This document shows positions 43,034 through 51,522 of a DNA stretch of 58,379 nt, in pieces (the first letter of the stretch is position 1; every line of letters begins with the position of its first letter). Position numbers and translations under genes: made by a program. The notes under the pieces are model-generated. The model was not told the origin of the DNA, did no database searches, and saw only the letters and a list, made by a program, of their open reading frames with translations. The stretch spans positions 1 to 58,379 of the forward strand of contig CAMFGW010000019.1 in NCBI GenBank assembly GCA_945952025.1, written 5' to 3'. The DNA is from an uncultured Paracoccaceae bacterium. GTDB lineage: Bacteria; Pseudomonadota; Alphaproteobacteria; Rhodobacterales; Rhodobacteraceae.

Positions 43034-43984
43034 ATGCTGACCTATGCGATCAAGCGCATCGCTTTGGCCGTGGTGATCCTTTTCACCGTGATGCTGGCGA
43101 TGTTTGCGATGGTCTTCCTGGTGCCGGGCGATCCGGCCTCCCTTGCGCTCGGCCCCCGCGCGACGCCCGCGCTGAAAGCCGAGCTGATCCAGCGCATGGG
43201 GCTTGACCAGCCGGTGCCGGTGCAGGTCTGGAACTTCTTCTCGAACGCCGCGCACGGCAATTTCGGCTATGACGTCTGGTCGAAGCGCCCGGTCCTTGAC
43301 CAGATCCTCGAGGTCTTTCCGAACACGCTTTTCCTTGGTGCCGTAGCGCTCGGCTGGGCCCTGGTCCTGGGCGTGGCGCTCGGCTGCCTGGCTGTCGTCT
43401 GGCGGGGGACCTTCATCGACACGGTCCTGGGCATCCTGTCGGTGTCGATGATCGCGGTGCCAAGCTTCGTCATCGCGCTCTATTCGCTTCTGATCTTCGC
43501 CGTCTGGCTCAACTGGCTGCCGGCGGTGGGCGCGGGCACGCCCGGCGACTGGGGCAGCCAGATCAGGGCGGTGATCCTGCCCGCCTTCGCCATCGGCGTC
43601 ACCTGGGTCGGCTACCTCGCGCGGCTGGTGCGCGCCTCGATGCTCGAGGTGATGGGCGCCCCCCATATCCGCACCGCGCGGGCCTTCGGGCTGAGCGAGA
43701 CCCGCATCGTCACGCACTATGCACTGCGGCTCGCCATCATACCGACCATCGCTATCCTGGCGGTCGGGTTCGGGGCGATCCTGTCGTCGGCGGTCTTCGT
43801 CGAGACGGTCTTTTCCCGGCCGGGGATCGGCACGCTGGTGACGGCGGCCGTGTCCAAGCGCAACTATCCGGTGGTGATGGGCACGACGCTCTTCATGACC
43901 GCCTTCTACCTGTTCGTCGTCACCGCCGCCGATCTACTGATCGCCCGGCTCGACCCGAGGGTGCGCGATGTCTTCCGTGGCTGA
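43034..43984 (+). CDS. ABC transporter permease, DppB/OppB type
   Basis: A 316-residue inner-membrane permease with six predicted helices. Features are MLTYAIKRIALAVVILFTVMLAMF at the N-terminus, VPGDPASLALGPRATPALKAEL, the EAA loop (VRASMLEVMGAPHIRTARAFGLSE) and the ending DLLIARLDPRVR typical of DppB/GsiC-like subunits. It starts 12 bp after the S15-family gene and overlaps the second permease by 17 bp. Confidence 0.93.
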   Translation: MLTYAIKRIALAVVILFTVMLAMFAMVFLVPGDPASLALGPRATPALKAELIQRMGLDQPVPVQVWNFFSNAAHGNFGYDVWSKRPVLDQILEVFPNTLFLGAVALGWALVLGVALGCLAVVWRGTFIDTVLGILSVSMIAVPSFVIALYSLLIFAVWLNWLPAVGAGTPGDWGSQIRAVILPAFAIGVTWVGYLARLVRASMLEVMGAPHIRTARAFGLSETRIVTHYALRLAIIPTIAILAVGFGAILSSAVFVETVFSRPGIGTLVTAAVSKRNYPVVMGTTLFMTAFYLFVVTAADLLIARLDPRVRDVFRG

Positions 43985-44855
43985 CGCCGCAGTCCCGCCC
44001 GTGGCGCGCGCCGCATCGGCGGGGGCGCTTTGGCGCCTCATGTCCGACCCGATGGGGGCGGGGGGCGCCGTCATCGTCGTGTCGTTCGTCCTTCTGGCGC
44101 TCTTCGCGCCATGGGTCGCGCCCTATGATCCCTTGAAGCTCGACGTGCTGAACAAATTGCAGGGCCCAAGCCTTGCGCATCTGGCGGGCACCGACCAGTT
44201 GGGCCGCGATACGCTGTCGCGGCTCATCTGGGGCAGCCGGACGGCGCTTGGCATCTCTCTCACCGCGACGGGCGTGGCGGGGGCGATCGGGCTGGTCCTG
44301 GGGCTGATCGCGGGCTACGGGCCGCGCTGGCTGGACGGGGCGCTGGTCCTGGTCTTCGATTCGCTCTCGTCGCTGCCGATGATCCTCTTTGCGCTTGCCG
44401 TCATCACGGTGCTCGGGCCGGGGACGACGACGCTGATCCTGGTGATCGTGCTGGTGTCGATCCCGGGCTATGCGCGGCTGATCCGGGCGCAGACGCTGAC
44501 GCTGAAGACCGCCGATTTCGTGCAGGCGGAACGGTCGATGGGCGCCTCGGTTCCCCGCATCCTCGGGCGCCACCTTCTGCCGAACGTGGTGGGGCCCTTG
44601 GTGATCGTGCTGTCGATGGACGTGCCGGTCGTCATCATGCTGGAAGCGGGTCTATCCTACCTGAATCTGGGCGTCCGGCCGCCGACGCCTTCCTGGGGGA
44701 ACATCCTTTACGACGGCTACAATTCGCTTCGGCAACAACCGACGCTGGTAATCGCGGCGGGGGTGCCGCTGGTCCTGTCGACCATCGGCTTCACCTTCCT
44801 GGGCGAGGGCCTGCGCGATGCGCTCGACCCGCGACTGCAGGTGCGCCCGCGATGA
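43968..44855 (+). CDS. ABC transporter permease, DppC/OppC type
   Basis: A 295-residue permease with the DppC hallmarks: LAGTDQLGRDTLSRLIWGSRTALGISL after the first helix, the EAA loop (FVQAERSMGASVPRILGRHLLPNV), and the C-terminal FLGEGLRDALDPRL. It pairs with the DppB-type subunit. The stop overlaps the next ATPase gene (ATGA). Confidence 0.93.
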   Translation: MSSVADAAVPPVARAASAGALWRLMSDPMGAGGAVIVVSFVLLALFAPWVAPYDPLKLDVLNKLQGPSLAHLAGTDQLGRDTLSRLIWGSRTALGISLTATGVAGAIGLVLGLIAGYGPRWLDGALVLVFDSLSSLPMILFALAVITVLGPGTTTLILVIVLVSIPGYARLIRAQTLTLKTADFVQAERSMGASVPRILGRHLLPNVVGPLVIVLSMDVPVVIMLEAGLSYLNLGVRPPTPSWGNILYDGYNSLRQQPTLVIAAGVPLVLSTIGFTFLGEGLRDALDPRLQVRPR

Positions 44856-45802
44856 GCGATCCCGTCCTTCAGGTTCGCGACCTTTCGGTCCGTTACGGGC
44901 CGGTGCAGGCCGTGCGCGGCGTGTCGCTTTCGGCGGCGCGGGGTGAGGTGGTGGGGATCGTCGGCGAAAGCGGCTGCGGCAAGTCGACGCTCGCCTCGGC
45001 GCTGATCGGGCTCAATCCGCCAAGTGCGCGCGCGACGGGCCAAATCGCGATCGAAGGACGCGACCTGGTCGCGATGACCGAGGCAGAGCGCCGGGCGCTC
45101 AGGGGCGACCGGGTGGCGATGGTCTTTCAGGACCCGATGACCGCCTTCAACCCGGTGCTGACGCTTGGGGCGCAGCTGGTCGATTTCCAGCACCGCGCGC
45201 CCCTGACCAAGGCCGAAAAGCGCGCCCGCGCGGCTGCCATGCTGGCCCGCGTCGGCCTGCCGGACCCGGAGCTTGCCCTGACGCGCTACGTCCACGAACT
45301 GTCGGGCGGCATGCGCCAGCGGGCGGCCATCGCGGCGGCCCTGATGATGCAGCCGGCCCTTCTGATCGCCGATGAGCCGACGACCGCGCTCGACGTGACG
45401 ATGGAGGCGCAGATCCTGCACCTTCTGCGTGAGCTCAGGCGCGACCATGACGGGGCCATCGTCATCATCACCCATCATCTGGGCGTGGTGGGCGAGCTCT
45501 GCGACCGGGTCTATGTGATGTATGCGGGCCAGGTGGTCGAGGAAGGCACGGTCGACGAGATCTACCACGACCCCCGCCACCCCTATACCGCCGCGCTGAT
45601 TTCCTGCGATCCGGCCCATATCGCCGACCGGGCCGAGGTCTTGCCGACGATCCCCGGGCGCCTTCCCGACCTGACCGACCCGCCCGCCGGCTGTGCCTTC
45701 GCGGCGCGCTGCACGCTTGCCACCCAGCGCTGCGCCGAGCCGCCGCCGCGGGTCGTCCTCAGCGCCACGCACGCCGCCTTGTGCCACGAGGTCCGGCCAT
45801 GA
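44852..45802 (+). CDS. ABC transporter ATP-binding protein, DppD/OppD type
   Basis: A 316-residue ATPase: Walker [10 protein letters not shown], signature [16 protein letters not shown], Walker [13 protein letters not shown]. The C-terminal oligopeptide-transporter extension has the Cys-rich [17 protein letters not shown] motif that binds a 4Fe-4S cluster in this subfamily. It acts with the DppF-type ATPase on the cytoplasmic side. It overlaps both neighbours by 4 bp. Confidence 0.93.
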   Translation: MSDPVLQVRDLSVRYGPVQAVRGVSLSAARGEVVGIVGESGCGKSTLASALIGLNPPSARATGQIAIEGRDLVAMTEAERRALRGDRVAMVFQDPMTAFNPVLTLGAQLVDFQHRAPLTKAEKRARAAAMLARVGLPDPELALTRYVHELSGGMRQRAAIAAALMMQPALLIADEPTTALDVTMEAQILHLLRELRRDHDGAIVIITHHLGVVGELCDRVYVMYAGQVVEEGTVDEIYHDPRHPYTAALISCDPAHIADRAEVLPTIPGRLPDLTDPPAGCAFAARCTLATQRCAEPPPRVVLSATHAALCHEVRP

Positions 45803-46749
45803 GCGCGCTTTACGAGGTCCGGGGGCTCAGGGTCGATGTGCCGCTTGGCGGGGGCCTTCTGTCGGCGATCCTGCCGGGGGGGAAGAAGACGCTCAACATC
45901 CTCGACGGGGTCGACCTGACGCTGCACTCCGGCGAGACCCTGGGCGTTGTCGGCGAAAGCGGGTCGGGCAAGACGACGCTGGCGCGCGCCATGCTGGGGC
46001 TGACGCCTGCGGCGGGGACCCTGCAGTTTCAGGGGCGTGACCTGGCTGCCTCGAACCTCAGGCGCGGCACGGCGATGATGTTTCAGGACCCCGTTTCGTC
46101 GCTGTCGCCCCGGATGCGGGTGGGCGAGCAGGTGGTCGAGCCCTTCACGATCCACGGCATTCCCGCGGCCGAGCGCACGTCGGCGGCCGAGCTTCTGTCG
46201 CGCGTCGGCCTGCCGCCCGAGATGGCGGCGCGCTATCCGCATGAGCTGTCGGGCGGGCAGGCGCGGCGGGTCTGCGTGGCCCGCGCGCTGGCGCTGAACC
46301 CCGCGCTGGTGATCGCGGACGAGCCGACGGCCGGGCTCGATATGTCGATCCAGGGCGAGGTCTTGAACCTGCTCAGCGGGCTGAAGCGTGACCGGGGGAT
46401 CGGCTTCCTGGTCATCTCGCACAACCTGCCCGTGATCCGGCATGCCGCCGACCGGATCGCCATCCTTTACCTTGGCCGGCTGGTGGAAACAGGCCTGACG
46501 GCCGATGTCTTTGCCCGCCCGGCCCATCCCTATACCGCCAGCCTGATCGCCGCAGAGCCGAACCCCGACCCCAGGAAGCGCCGCGACGACCTGGCGATCA
46601 AGGGCGAGATCCCCAGCCTTCTGCGCCGCCCGGCCGGCTGCGCCTTCCACACCCGCTGTCCGATCGCCGTGCCGGACTGCGCCCTTCGACCGCCTGCCCT
46701 GAGGGCCATCGGCCCCGACCGGCAGGTCGCCTGCCACCTTGCCACATAA
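45799..46749 (+). CDS. ABC transporter ATP-binding protein, DppF/OppF type
   Basis: A 316-residue ATPase: Walker A GESGSGKTT, signature LSGGQARRVCVARAL, Walker B LVIADEPTAGLD, and the C-terminal PAGCAFHTRCPIAVPDC Fe-S motif. The start at 45799 gives the ATGA overlap with the DppD-type gene; an ATG six codons earlier is less likely. It is followed after 26 bp by the binding protein. Confidence 0.93.
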   Translation: MSALYEVRGLRVDVPLGGGLLSAILPGGKKTLNILDGVDLTLHSGETLGVVGESGSGKTTLARAMLGLTPAAGTLQFQGRDLAASNLRRGTAMMFQDPVSSLSPRMRVGEQVVEPFTIHGIPAAERTSAAELLSRVGLPPEMAARYPHELSGGQARRVCVARALALNPALVIADEPTAGLDMSIQGEVLNLLSGLKRDRGIGFLVISHNLPVIRHAADRIAILYLGRLVETGLTADVFARPAHPYTASLIAAEPNPDPRKRRDDLAIKGEIPSLLRRPAGCAFHTRCPIAVPDCALRPPALRAIGPDRQVACHLAT

Positions 46750-46775
46750 CCAGACCAACAACAGGAGAGACCCAG

Positions 46776-48326
46776 ATGACATGGATGACCGATCGCCGCC
46801 GCTTCCTTGCTGCCGGGGGCGCGCTCTTCGCCAGCCTTGCCACCCGTCCGAATTTCGCCTGGGCGGTGGAAGGCACCACGCTCAAGCTGCGCATGGATTC
46901 CGATTTCCAGGTGCTTGATCCCTACGGGATGATCGGCGGGCTCGACGATGTCATGCAGCGCTGCTGCACCGTCACGCTTTGCCGCCTGTCGGACATGCGC
47001 GCGGGCAATACGATCAGCCCCTATGCAGCGGCGAAATACGAATGGATCGACGCGACGACGCTCGCCTTCACGCTGCATGACGGGCTGAAATGGACCGGCG
47101 ACTTCGGGCCGGTGACGGCCGAGGATGTGAAATATTCCTTCGAGCGCATTCACGGATCGGACAGCGCCTGGGCCTATCAGTTCGAGAAGCTGAAAGAGGT
47201 CGAGGTCAAGGACGAGAAGTCGGGCGTCCTGCACCTGACCGAGGCCTTCAAGCCGTTCGAGGTGGTGGCGCTGCCCTATTACGCGGGCCATATCGTCTGC
47301 AAGAAGGCGACCGAGGCGGCGGGCGGCAAGTTCACCACAGAATTCCCGGCCCAGTGCGGGCCCTACCTGGTCGACAAGTGGGAACAGAACGCCAAGGTGA
47401 CGCTGAAGCGCAACCCGGACTGGCCGCTGGAAAAGCCGCAGTTCGACGCGGTCGAGATCTATATCGTTGCGGACGACCAGCCGGCGCTTCTGGCCTACGA
47501 GGCCAACTCCTTCGACTTCACCAAGGTGGCGGCAGCCTCGGCTTCGGGGCTGAAGTCGACGCCACCGGCCAATTCGACGCTGATCGAGGCGACGTCGACC
47601 CGTTATGTCTGGCTGACCATCAACATGAACGCCCCGGCGCTGAAAGACCTGAAGGTGCGGCAGGCGATCCAGTATGCCTATGACGGCGATGCGGTGGTGG
47701 CCGGGGTCTACAACGGCCTGACCAAGCGCTCGACCGGCGTGGTCCAGCCGGGCAGCGACTATGCGCGGCCGGCGAACCTGATCGCCGCGCGCGATGTCGA
47801 AAAGGCCAAGGCGCTTCTGACCGAGGCCGGGGCGGACGGGCTGAAGCTGAACCTTTATTGCCAGAGCGACGCGAACTCGACCGCGACGGCCCAGATCATC
47901 CAGGCGAGCCTTGCCGAGGCCGGGATCACGGTCGAGATCCAGCCGACCGAGGAAGCGGCCTACTGGGCGCTTGGCGACAAGACGCAGGGCGACGGCTACA
48001 AGTCGATCGAACTCGTCTTGATGAACTTCGCGGGCGGCATCGACCCGACCGAGAACCTGGTGTGGTTCCGTCCCGACCAGATCGGCGTCTACAACTGGTC
48101 CTTCTTCGACAGCCCGGAATACGAGGACCTGTATCAGAAGTCGCTGTCCGAACAGGACACGGCCAAGCGGGCGGAGATGTTCCACAAGATGGAGGATCTG
48201 ATGGAGCAGTCGGGCGGGTTCGTCTTCATCTGCTTCGAGCCCTACCTCGCCATCCACCGCGCGAACCTGACGCCGACGATCCTGGCCGACGGCCACCCGG
48301 ACCCGACGCGCTTCACCAGTGCCTGA
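46776..48326 (+). CDS. Periplasmic solute-binding protein, family 5 (dipeptide/oligopeptide type)
   Basis: A 516-residue extracytoplasmic binding protein with a twin-arginine signal (DRRRFLAAGGALFASLA). SBP_bac_5 landmarks are FTLHDGLKWTGDFGPVTAEDVKYSFERI, GPYLVDKWEQNAKVTLKRNPDW and VRQAIQYAYDGDAVVAGVYNG. It captures the substrate for the four upstream transport subunits. Unusually it is the last gene of the operon. Tat export, which is rarer for this family, suggests folding before export. AGGAGAG lies upstream of the ATG. Confidence 0.93.
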   Translation: MTWMTDRRRFLAAGGALFASLATRPNFAWAVEGTTLKLRMDSDFQVLDPYGMIGGLDDVMQRCCTVTLCRLSDMRAGNTISPYAAAKYEWIDATTLAFTLHDGLKWTGDFGPVTAEDVKYSFERIHGSDSAWAYQFEKLKEVEVKDEKSGVLHLTEAFKPFEVVALPYYAGHIVCKKATEAAGGKFTTEFPAQCGPYLVDKWEQNAKVTLKRNPDWPLEKPQFDAVEIYIVADDQPALLAYEANSFDFTKVAAASASGLKSTPPANSTLIEATSTRYVWLTINMNAPALKDLKVRQAIQYAYDGDAVVAGVYNGLTKRSTGVVQPGSDYARPANLIAARDVEKAKALLTEAGADGLKLNLYCQSDANSTATAQIIQASLAEAGITVEIQPTEEAAYWALGDKTQGDGYKSIELVLMNFAGGIDPTENLVWFRPDQIGVYNWSFFDSPEYEDLYQKSLSEQDTAKRAEMFHKMEDLMEQSGGFVFICFEPYLAIHRANLTPTILADGHPDPTRFTSA

Positions 48327-48347
48327 CAAGGATGGCGACCGGACATG

Positions 48348-48374
48348 ACGGCGGGGGCGGAACGCCCCCGCCGT
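48348..48374. terminator. Strong hairpin between the convergent binding-protein and mrpG genes
   Basis: A perfect 12-bp stem (ACGGCGGGGGCG / CGCCCCCGCCGT) with a GAA loop lies 21 bp after one stop and 14 bp before the other. It has no T tract but is very stable in both directions, so it probably serves both operons. Confidence 0.65.
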
Positions 48375-48388
48375 CGCCGCCGGTCGTC

Positions 48389-48736
48389 CTAGAGGGGTTT
48401 GTCCGGCTCGTCGTCCTTGCGGACCGACGGGTGGCGGCGGTGGGCGGCGCGGGCCAGAAGGACCAGGCCGATCGGCGTCGTCATGGTGACGAAGAGCAGG
48501 ACCACAAGCTCGTGCAGCACGGGCCGGCCGCGCATCAGGCTGAAGGTCAGAAGCGAGGCCAGCGCGATGGCCGCCGTGCCGGCGCTGGTCGCAAGCGTCG
48601 GCGCGTGCAGCCGTTCGTAGAAGGTGCGGAACCGCACCAGGCCGACGCTGCCAAGAAGGGTGATGGTCGCGCCGAAGACCAGAAGGGCCGCGATCACCAG
48701 CTGGCCGGCGGGGGGCAGGGTTTCAAGGTGGGTCAT
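48389..48736 (-). CDS. mrpG: Mrp/Pha Na+(K+)/H+ antiporter subunit G
   Basis: A 115-residue membrane protein of the MnhG/PhaG family: three helices, GSVGLVRFRTFYERLHAPTLATSAGTA and LFVTMTTPIGLVLLARAAHRR, with a charged C-terminal tail. It is the last gene of a six-gene antiporter operon that exports Na+ or K+ against protons. It overlaps mrpF by 4 bp (ATGA). Confidence 0.95.
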   Translation of the reverse strand: MTHLETLPPAGQLVIAALLVFGATITLLGSVGLVRFRTFYERLHAPTLATSAGTAAIALASLLTFSLMRGRPVLHELVVLLFVTMTTPIGLVLLARAAHRRHPSVRKDDEPDKPL

Positions 48737-49014
48737 TCCATCACCTCGCCGCGCAGAAGGAACTTCGCCAGCGCCGCGGTCGAGGAAAAGCCCAGGATGG
48801 CGATGACCACGGCGGCCTCGAAGAAGAAGCTCGACCCGCTCGAGATGCCTATGACCAGCGTCAGCAGCATGACGTTGACATAAAGCGTGTCTATTCCCAG
48901 CACGCGGTCCTGCGCGCGGGGGCCGCGCATCACCCGCACGGTGGCCAAGAGGCAGGAAATCCCCAGAACGATCTGCGCGTAGCCCAGCGCATAGGTTAGG
49001 ATGGTCTGGCTCAT
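48733..49014 (-). CDS. mrpF: Mrp/Pha antiporter subunit F
   Basis: A 93-residue protein with three hydrophobic helices and the MnhF signature VRVMRGPRAQDRVLGIDTLYVN. It has a structural role in the Mrp complex. ATGA overlaps occur at both ends. Confidence 0.95.
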   Translation of the reverse strand: MSQTILTYALGYAQIVLGISCLLATVRVMRGPRAQDRVLGIDTLYVNVMLLTLVIGISSGSSFFFEAAVVIAILGFSSTAALAKFLLRGEVME

Positions 49015-49499
49015 CCGAGGGCCTCCTCCAGCAGGGGTTCGTAGCGGTCCTGCACCAGGCTTCTGAGCGCCTCAGGGTCGCTCAGGTCGAGCGCATGGAC
49101 CAGAAGCCGCCCGGTGGTCGGGTCGTAGTCCACCCAGGCGGTTCCGGGGGCCGAGGTCAGCATGATCGACAGGAAGGTCAGGGCCTGCGGATTGCGGATC
49201 TTCAGGTCGATCTCGATGAAGCCCGAACGTTTCGCGACATAGTCCGGCCCCCGCAGGATGGCGAGCGACACGGCCAGGTTCGAGGCGAGGACATCGCTCA
49301 GGTAAAGGCCCGCCAGCCGCGTCAGGGCCCACCAGCTTTTCACCCGGGTCGCGGGCAGGTCGACCGCGTCCACGAGCGTCACGCCGAAGGCTGCGACGGC
49401 AAGGCCCAGCAGCAGGTTGCCGAGCGTGAAGTCGGTCAGCAGGAGCCACAGAAGGACCAGGCAGACCGACAGGATGGGGCGTTCGCGGATCAGGTTCAT
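49011..49499 (-). CDS. mrpE: Mrp/Pha antiporter subunit E
   Basis: A 162-residue MnhE/PhaE-type protein: two N-terminal helices, then a soluble domain with the conserved SAPGTAWVDYDPTTGRLLVHALDLSD. It is needed for complex assembly. It overlaps mrpD and mrpF by 4 bp each. Confidence 0.94.
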   Translation of the reverse strand: MNLIRERPILSVCLVLLWLLLTDFTLGNLLLGLAVAAFGVTLVDAVDLPATRVKSWWALTRLAGLYLSDVLASNLAVSLAILRGPDYVAKRSGFIEIDLKIRNPQALTFLSIMLTSAPGTAWVDYDPTTGRLLVHALDLSDPEALRSLVQDRYEPLLEEALG

Positions 49500-51181
49500 G
49501 GCGCGGCATCCCCGGCATCGGTCGGGGCCTCGACCCCCGGATCGACGGGGCGCACCTCCATCACCGTGTGGATATAGCCGCCCGACAAAAGGTCGCGCGC
49601 CGCCGAAAGCGTCAGGCGCATGGCCTCGTCCGCCCGAACGCCCAGCAGGAAAAGGCCGGCGAGCAGGATCGCGACCGGCGTCACCTCTAGCGCGAGGATG
49701 CGGGGGCGGTCGTCGATGTCATACCAGAAGCGCCGGATGCCGTAGCGCACCAGCGACACGAGCGTCACGAAGCCCGAGGCGAGCAGGATCGCGAAGAAGG
49801 CCCAGAGGAAGGGCCAGAGCGCCACGCTCTGGTTCGCGCTGGCCAGAAGGCCGGACAGCATGGCGAACTTGCCGACGAAGTTCGAGAAGGGCGGCAGGCC
49901 GGCCAGGATCACGACCGTCGCGGCATAGATGCCGCCCACCGTCACCAGCGAGCCGGGCAGGCCCATCGCGGGCTCGTCATCGTCATCGACGGCGCCAAGC
50001 CCCATCGGGCCCCACTCGATCTCTTCCTCGGGGGTGCGGGTGGCTTCGGTCGCGGGCTCTGCGTTCGGATCGGGCGGGGCCTGACGCTCGACCATCTCGG
50101 CCAGAAGATAGAGCATCGAGACGGCCATGGTCGAGCCGAAGAGGTAGAGGAGCGCACCGCCGATCAGCCGCTCGCCCCCGCCCTGAAGGCCCATGCCAAC
50201 GGCCGCGACCAGCGTCCCGGACGAGATCAGCGCGACATAGCCCGCCCGTTGCGCCAGCCGGTCGACCGACAGGAGGCCCGCCGCGCCATAGACCATGGTC
50301 GCAAGCCCAAGCGCCGACAGGACCCAGCCGCCGAAGCCCGCCGAAACCCCGGCGTCCGGCCCGAAGCACAGCATCGCGCCGCGCAAGAGGGCGTAGACCC
50401 CGACCTTGGACATCAGCGCCAGCATGGCCGCGACCGGGGCCGAGGCGGCGGCGTAGGTGCGCGGCAGCCAGAAGCACATCGGCCAGGCGGCGGCCTTTAT
50501 CAGGAAGGCGGCCGCCAGAAGGGCTGCGCCGGCGTGGAACAGCGGCCGCTGGTCGGGGCCGAGCGTGCGCGAGAGCTGCCCGATCTCTGCCATGTTGAGC
50601 GAGCCGGTCACGCCATAGACCAGCGCCACGCCCAGAAGGAAAAGAAGCGAGGCGATGAGGTTGATGGCGATATAGTGCATCCCCTCGCGGATCCGCGCGA
50701 CGCCAGAGCCGTGCAGGACCAGCCCGTAGGATGCAGCGAGCATCACCTCGAAGAAGACGAAGAGGTTGAAGAGGTCGCCGGTCAGGAAAGCTCCGTTCAG
50801 GCCGAAGAGCAGGAACTGGAAGAGGCTGTGGAAGTGCTGACCCTTCCCCTGCCAGCCGGCGGCGGCATAAAGCAGCGTCGGCAGCGCAAGGATCGAGGTC
50901 AGCATGACCATCATCGCCGACAGGGGGTCGAGGACCAGGACGATGCCCATCGGCACCGGCCAGTTGCCCAGGATGTAGACCCGCGCGCCGTCGGCCTGGC
51001 CGACACGGTCCAGAAGGCTCAGCGATACGTTGGCGAGGAGCAGGATGGCGGCAAGGCCGATGCCGAACTTCAGCCAGCGCCGCCGGTCGTCGTAAAAGAG
51101 CATGAGCGCGCCCGCGATCAGCGGAACCAGAAGGGGCGCGATCAGCAGGTGGTCGGGCGCGGCGCCGGTCAGGGGGGTCAT
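49496..51181 (-). CDS. mrpD: Mrp/Pha antiporter subunit D (NuoN/NuoM-like)
   Basis: A 561-residue proton-translocating subunit related to complex I NuoM/N, with about 14 helices. FEVMLAASYGLVLHG carries the conserved helix-5 Glu, and KAAAWPMCFWLPRTYAAASAPVAAMLALMSKVGVYALLR holds the helix-7/8 Lys residues. An acidic insertion (EEEIEWGPMGLGAVDDDDEPA, about 410-430) sits between helices. The start at 51181 is fixed by the ATGA overlap with mrpC. Confidence 0.95.
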   Translation of the reverse strand: MTPLTGAAPDHLLIAPLLVPLIAGALMLFYDDRRRWLKFGIGLAAILLLANVSLSLLDRVGQADGARVYILGNWPVPMGIVLVLDPLSAMMVMLTSILALPTLLYAAAGWQGKGQHFHSLFQFLLFGLNGAFLTGDLFNLFVFFEVMLAASYGLVLHGSGVARIREGMHYIAINLIASLLFLLGVALVYGVTGSLNMAEIGQLSRTLGPDQRPLFHAGAALLAAAFLIKAAAWPMCFWLPRTYAAASAPVAAMLALMSKVGVYALLRGAMLCFGPDAGVSAGFGGWVLSALGLATMVYGAAGLLSVDRLAQRAGYVALISSGTLVAAVGMGLQGGGERLIGGALLYLFGSTMAVSMLYLLAEMVERQAPPDPNAEPATEATRTPEEEIEWGPMGLGAVDDDDEPAMGLPGSLVTVGGIYAATVVILAGLPPFSNFVGKFAMLSGLLASANQSVALWPFLWAFFAILLASGFVTLVSLVRYGIRRFWYDIDDRPRILALEVTPVAILLAGLFLLGVRADEAMRLTLSAARDLLSGGYIHTVMEVRPVDPGVEAPTDAGDAAP

Positions 51182-51522
51182 CGGCCGGGCTCCTGTCCGT
51201 CGACATGGTCGGTGCCGGTCGTGCCCCTTGAGGCGATCAGGACGACGAGGAAGAGCGCCGTCGTGGCAAAGCCGATGACGATCGCGGTCAGGACCAGAGC
51301 CTGGGGCAACGGATCGGCGTAGGCCGCCGTGTCGACGTAGCCGCCCTTGGTCAGAAGCGGCGGCGCGCCCACCCGGGGCCGCCCGACCCCGAAGATGAAG
51401 AGGTTGACGCCGTAGGACAGGAGGCTCAGCCCGCAGATCACCTGGAAGGTGCGCGGGCGCAGGACGAGCCAGATGCCGGACCCGATCAAGATGCCGATGG
51501 CGCAGGCCAGAACGAAGGTCAT
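51178..51522 (-). CDS. mrpC: Mrp/Pha antiporter subunit C (NuoK-like)
   Basis: A 114-residue, three-helix NuoK homologue (LACAIGILIGSGIWLVLRPR, LLSYGVNLFIFGVGR, LPQALVLTAIVIGFATTALFLV). It forms part of the ion path of the antiporter and overlaps mrpA/B and mrpD by 4 bp each. Confidence 0.95.
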   Translation of the reverse strand: MTFVLACAIGILIGSGIWLVLRPRTFQVICGLSLLSYGVNLFIFGVGRPRVGAPPLLTKGGYVDTAAYADPLPQALVLTAIVIGFATTALFLVVLIASRGTTGTDHVDGQEPGR

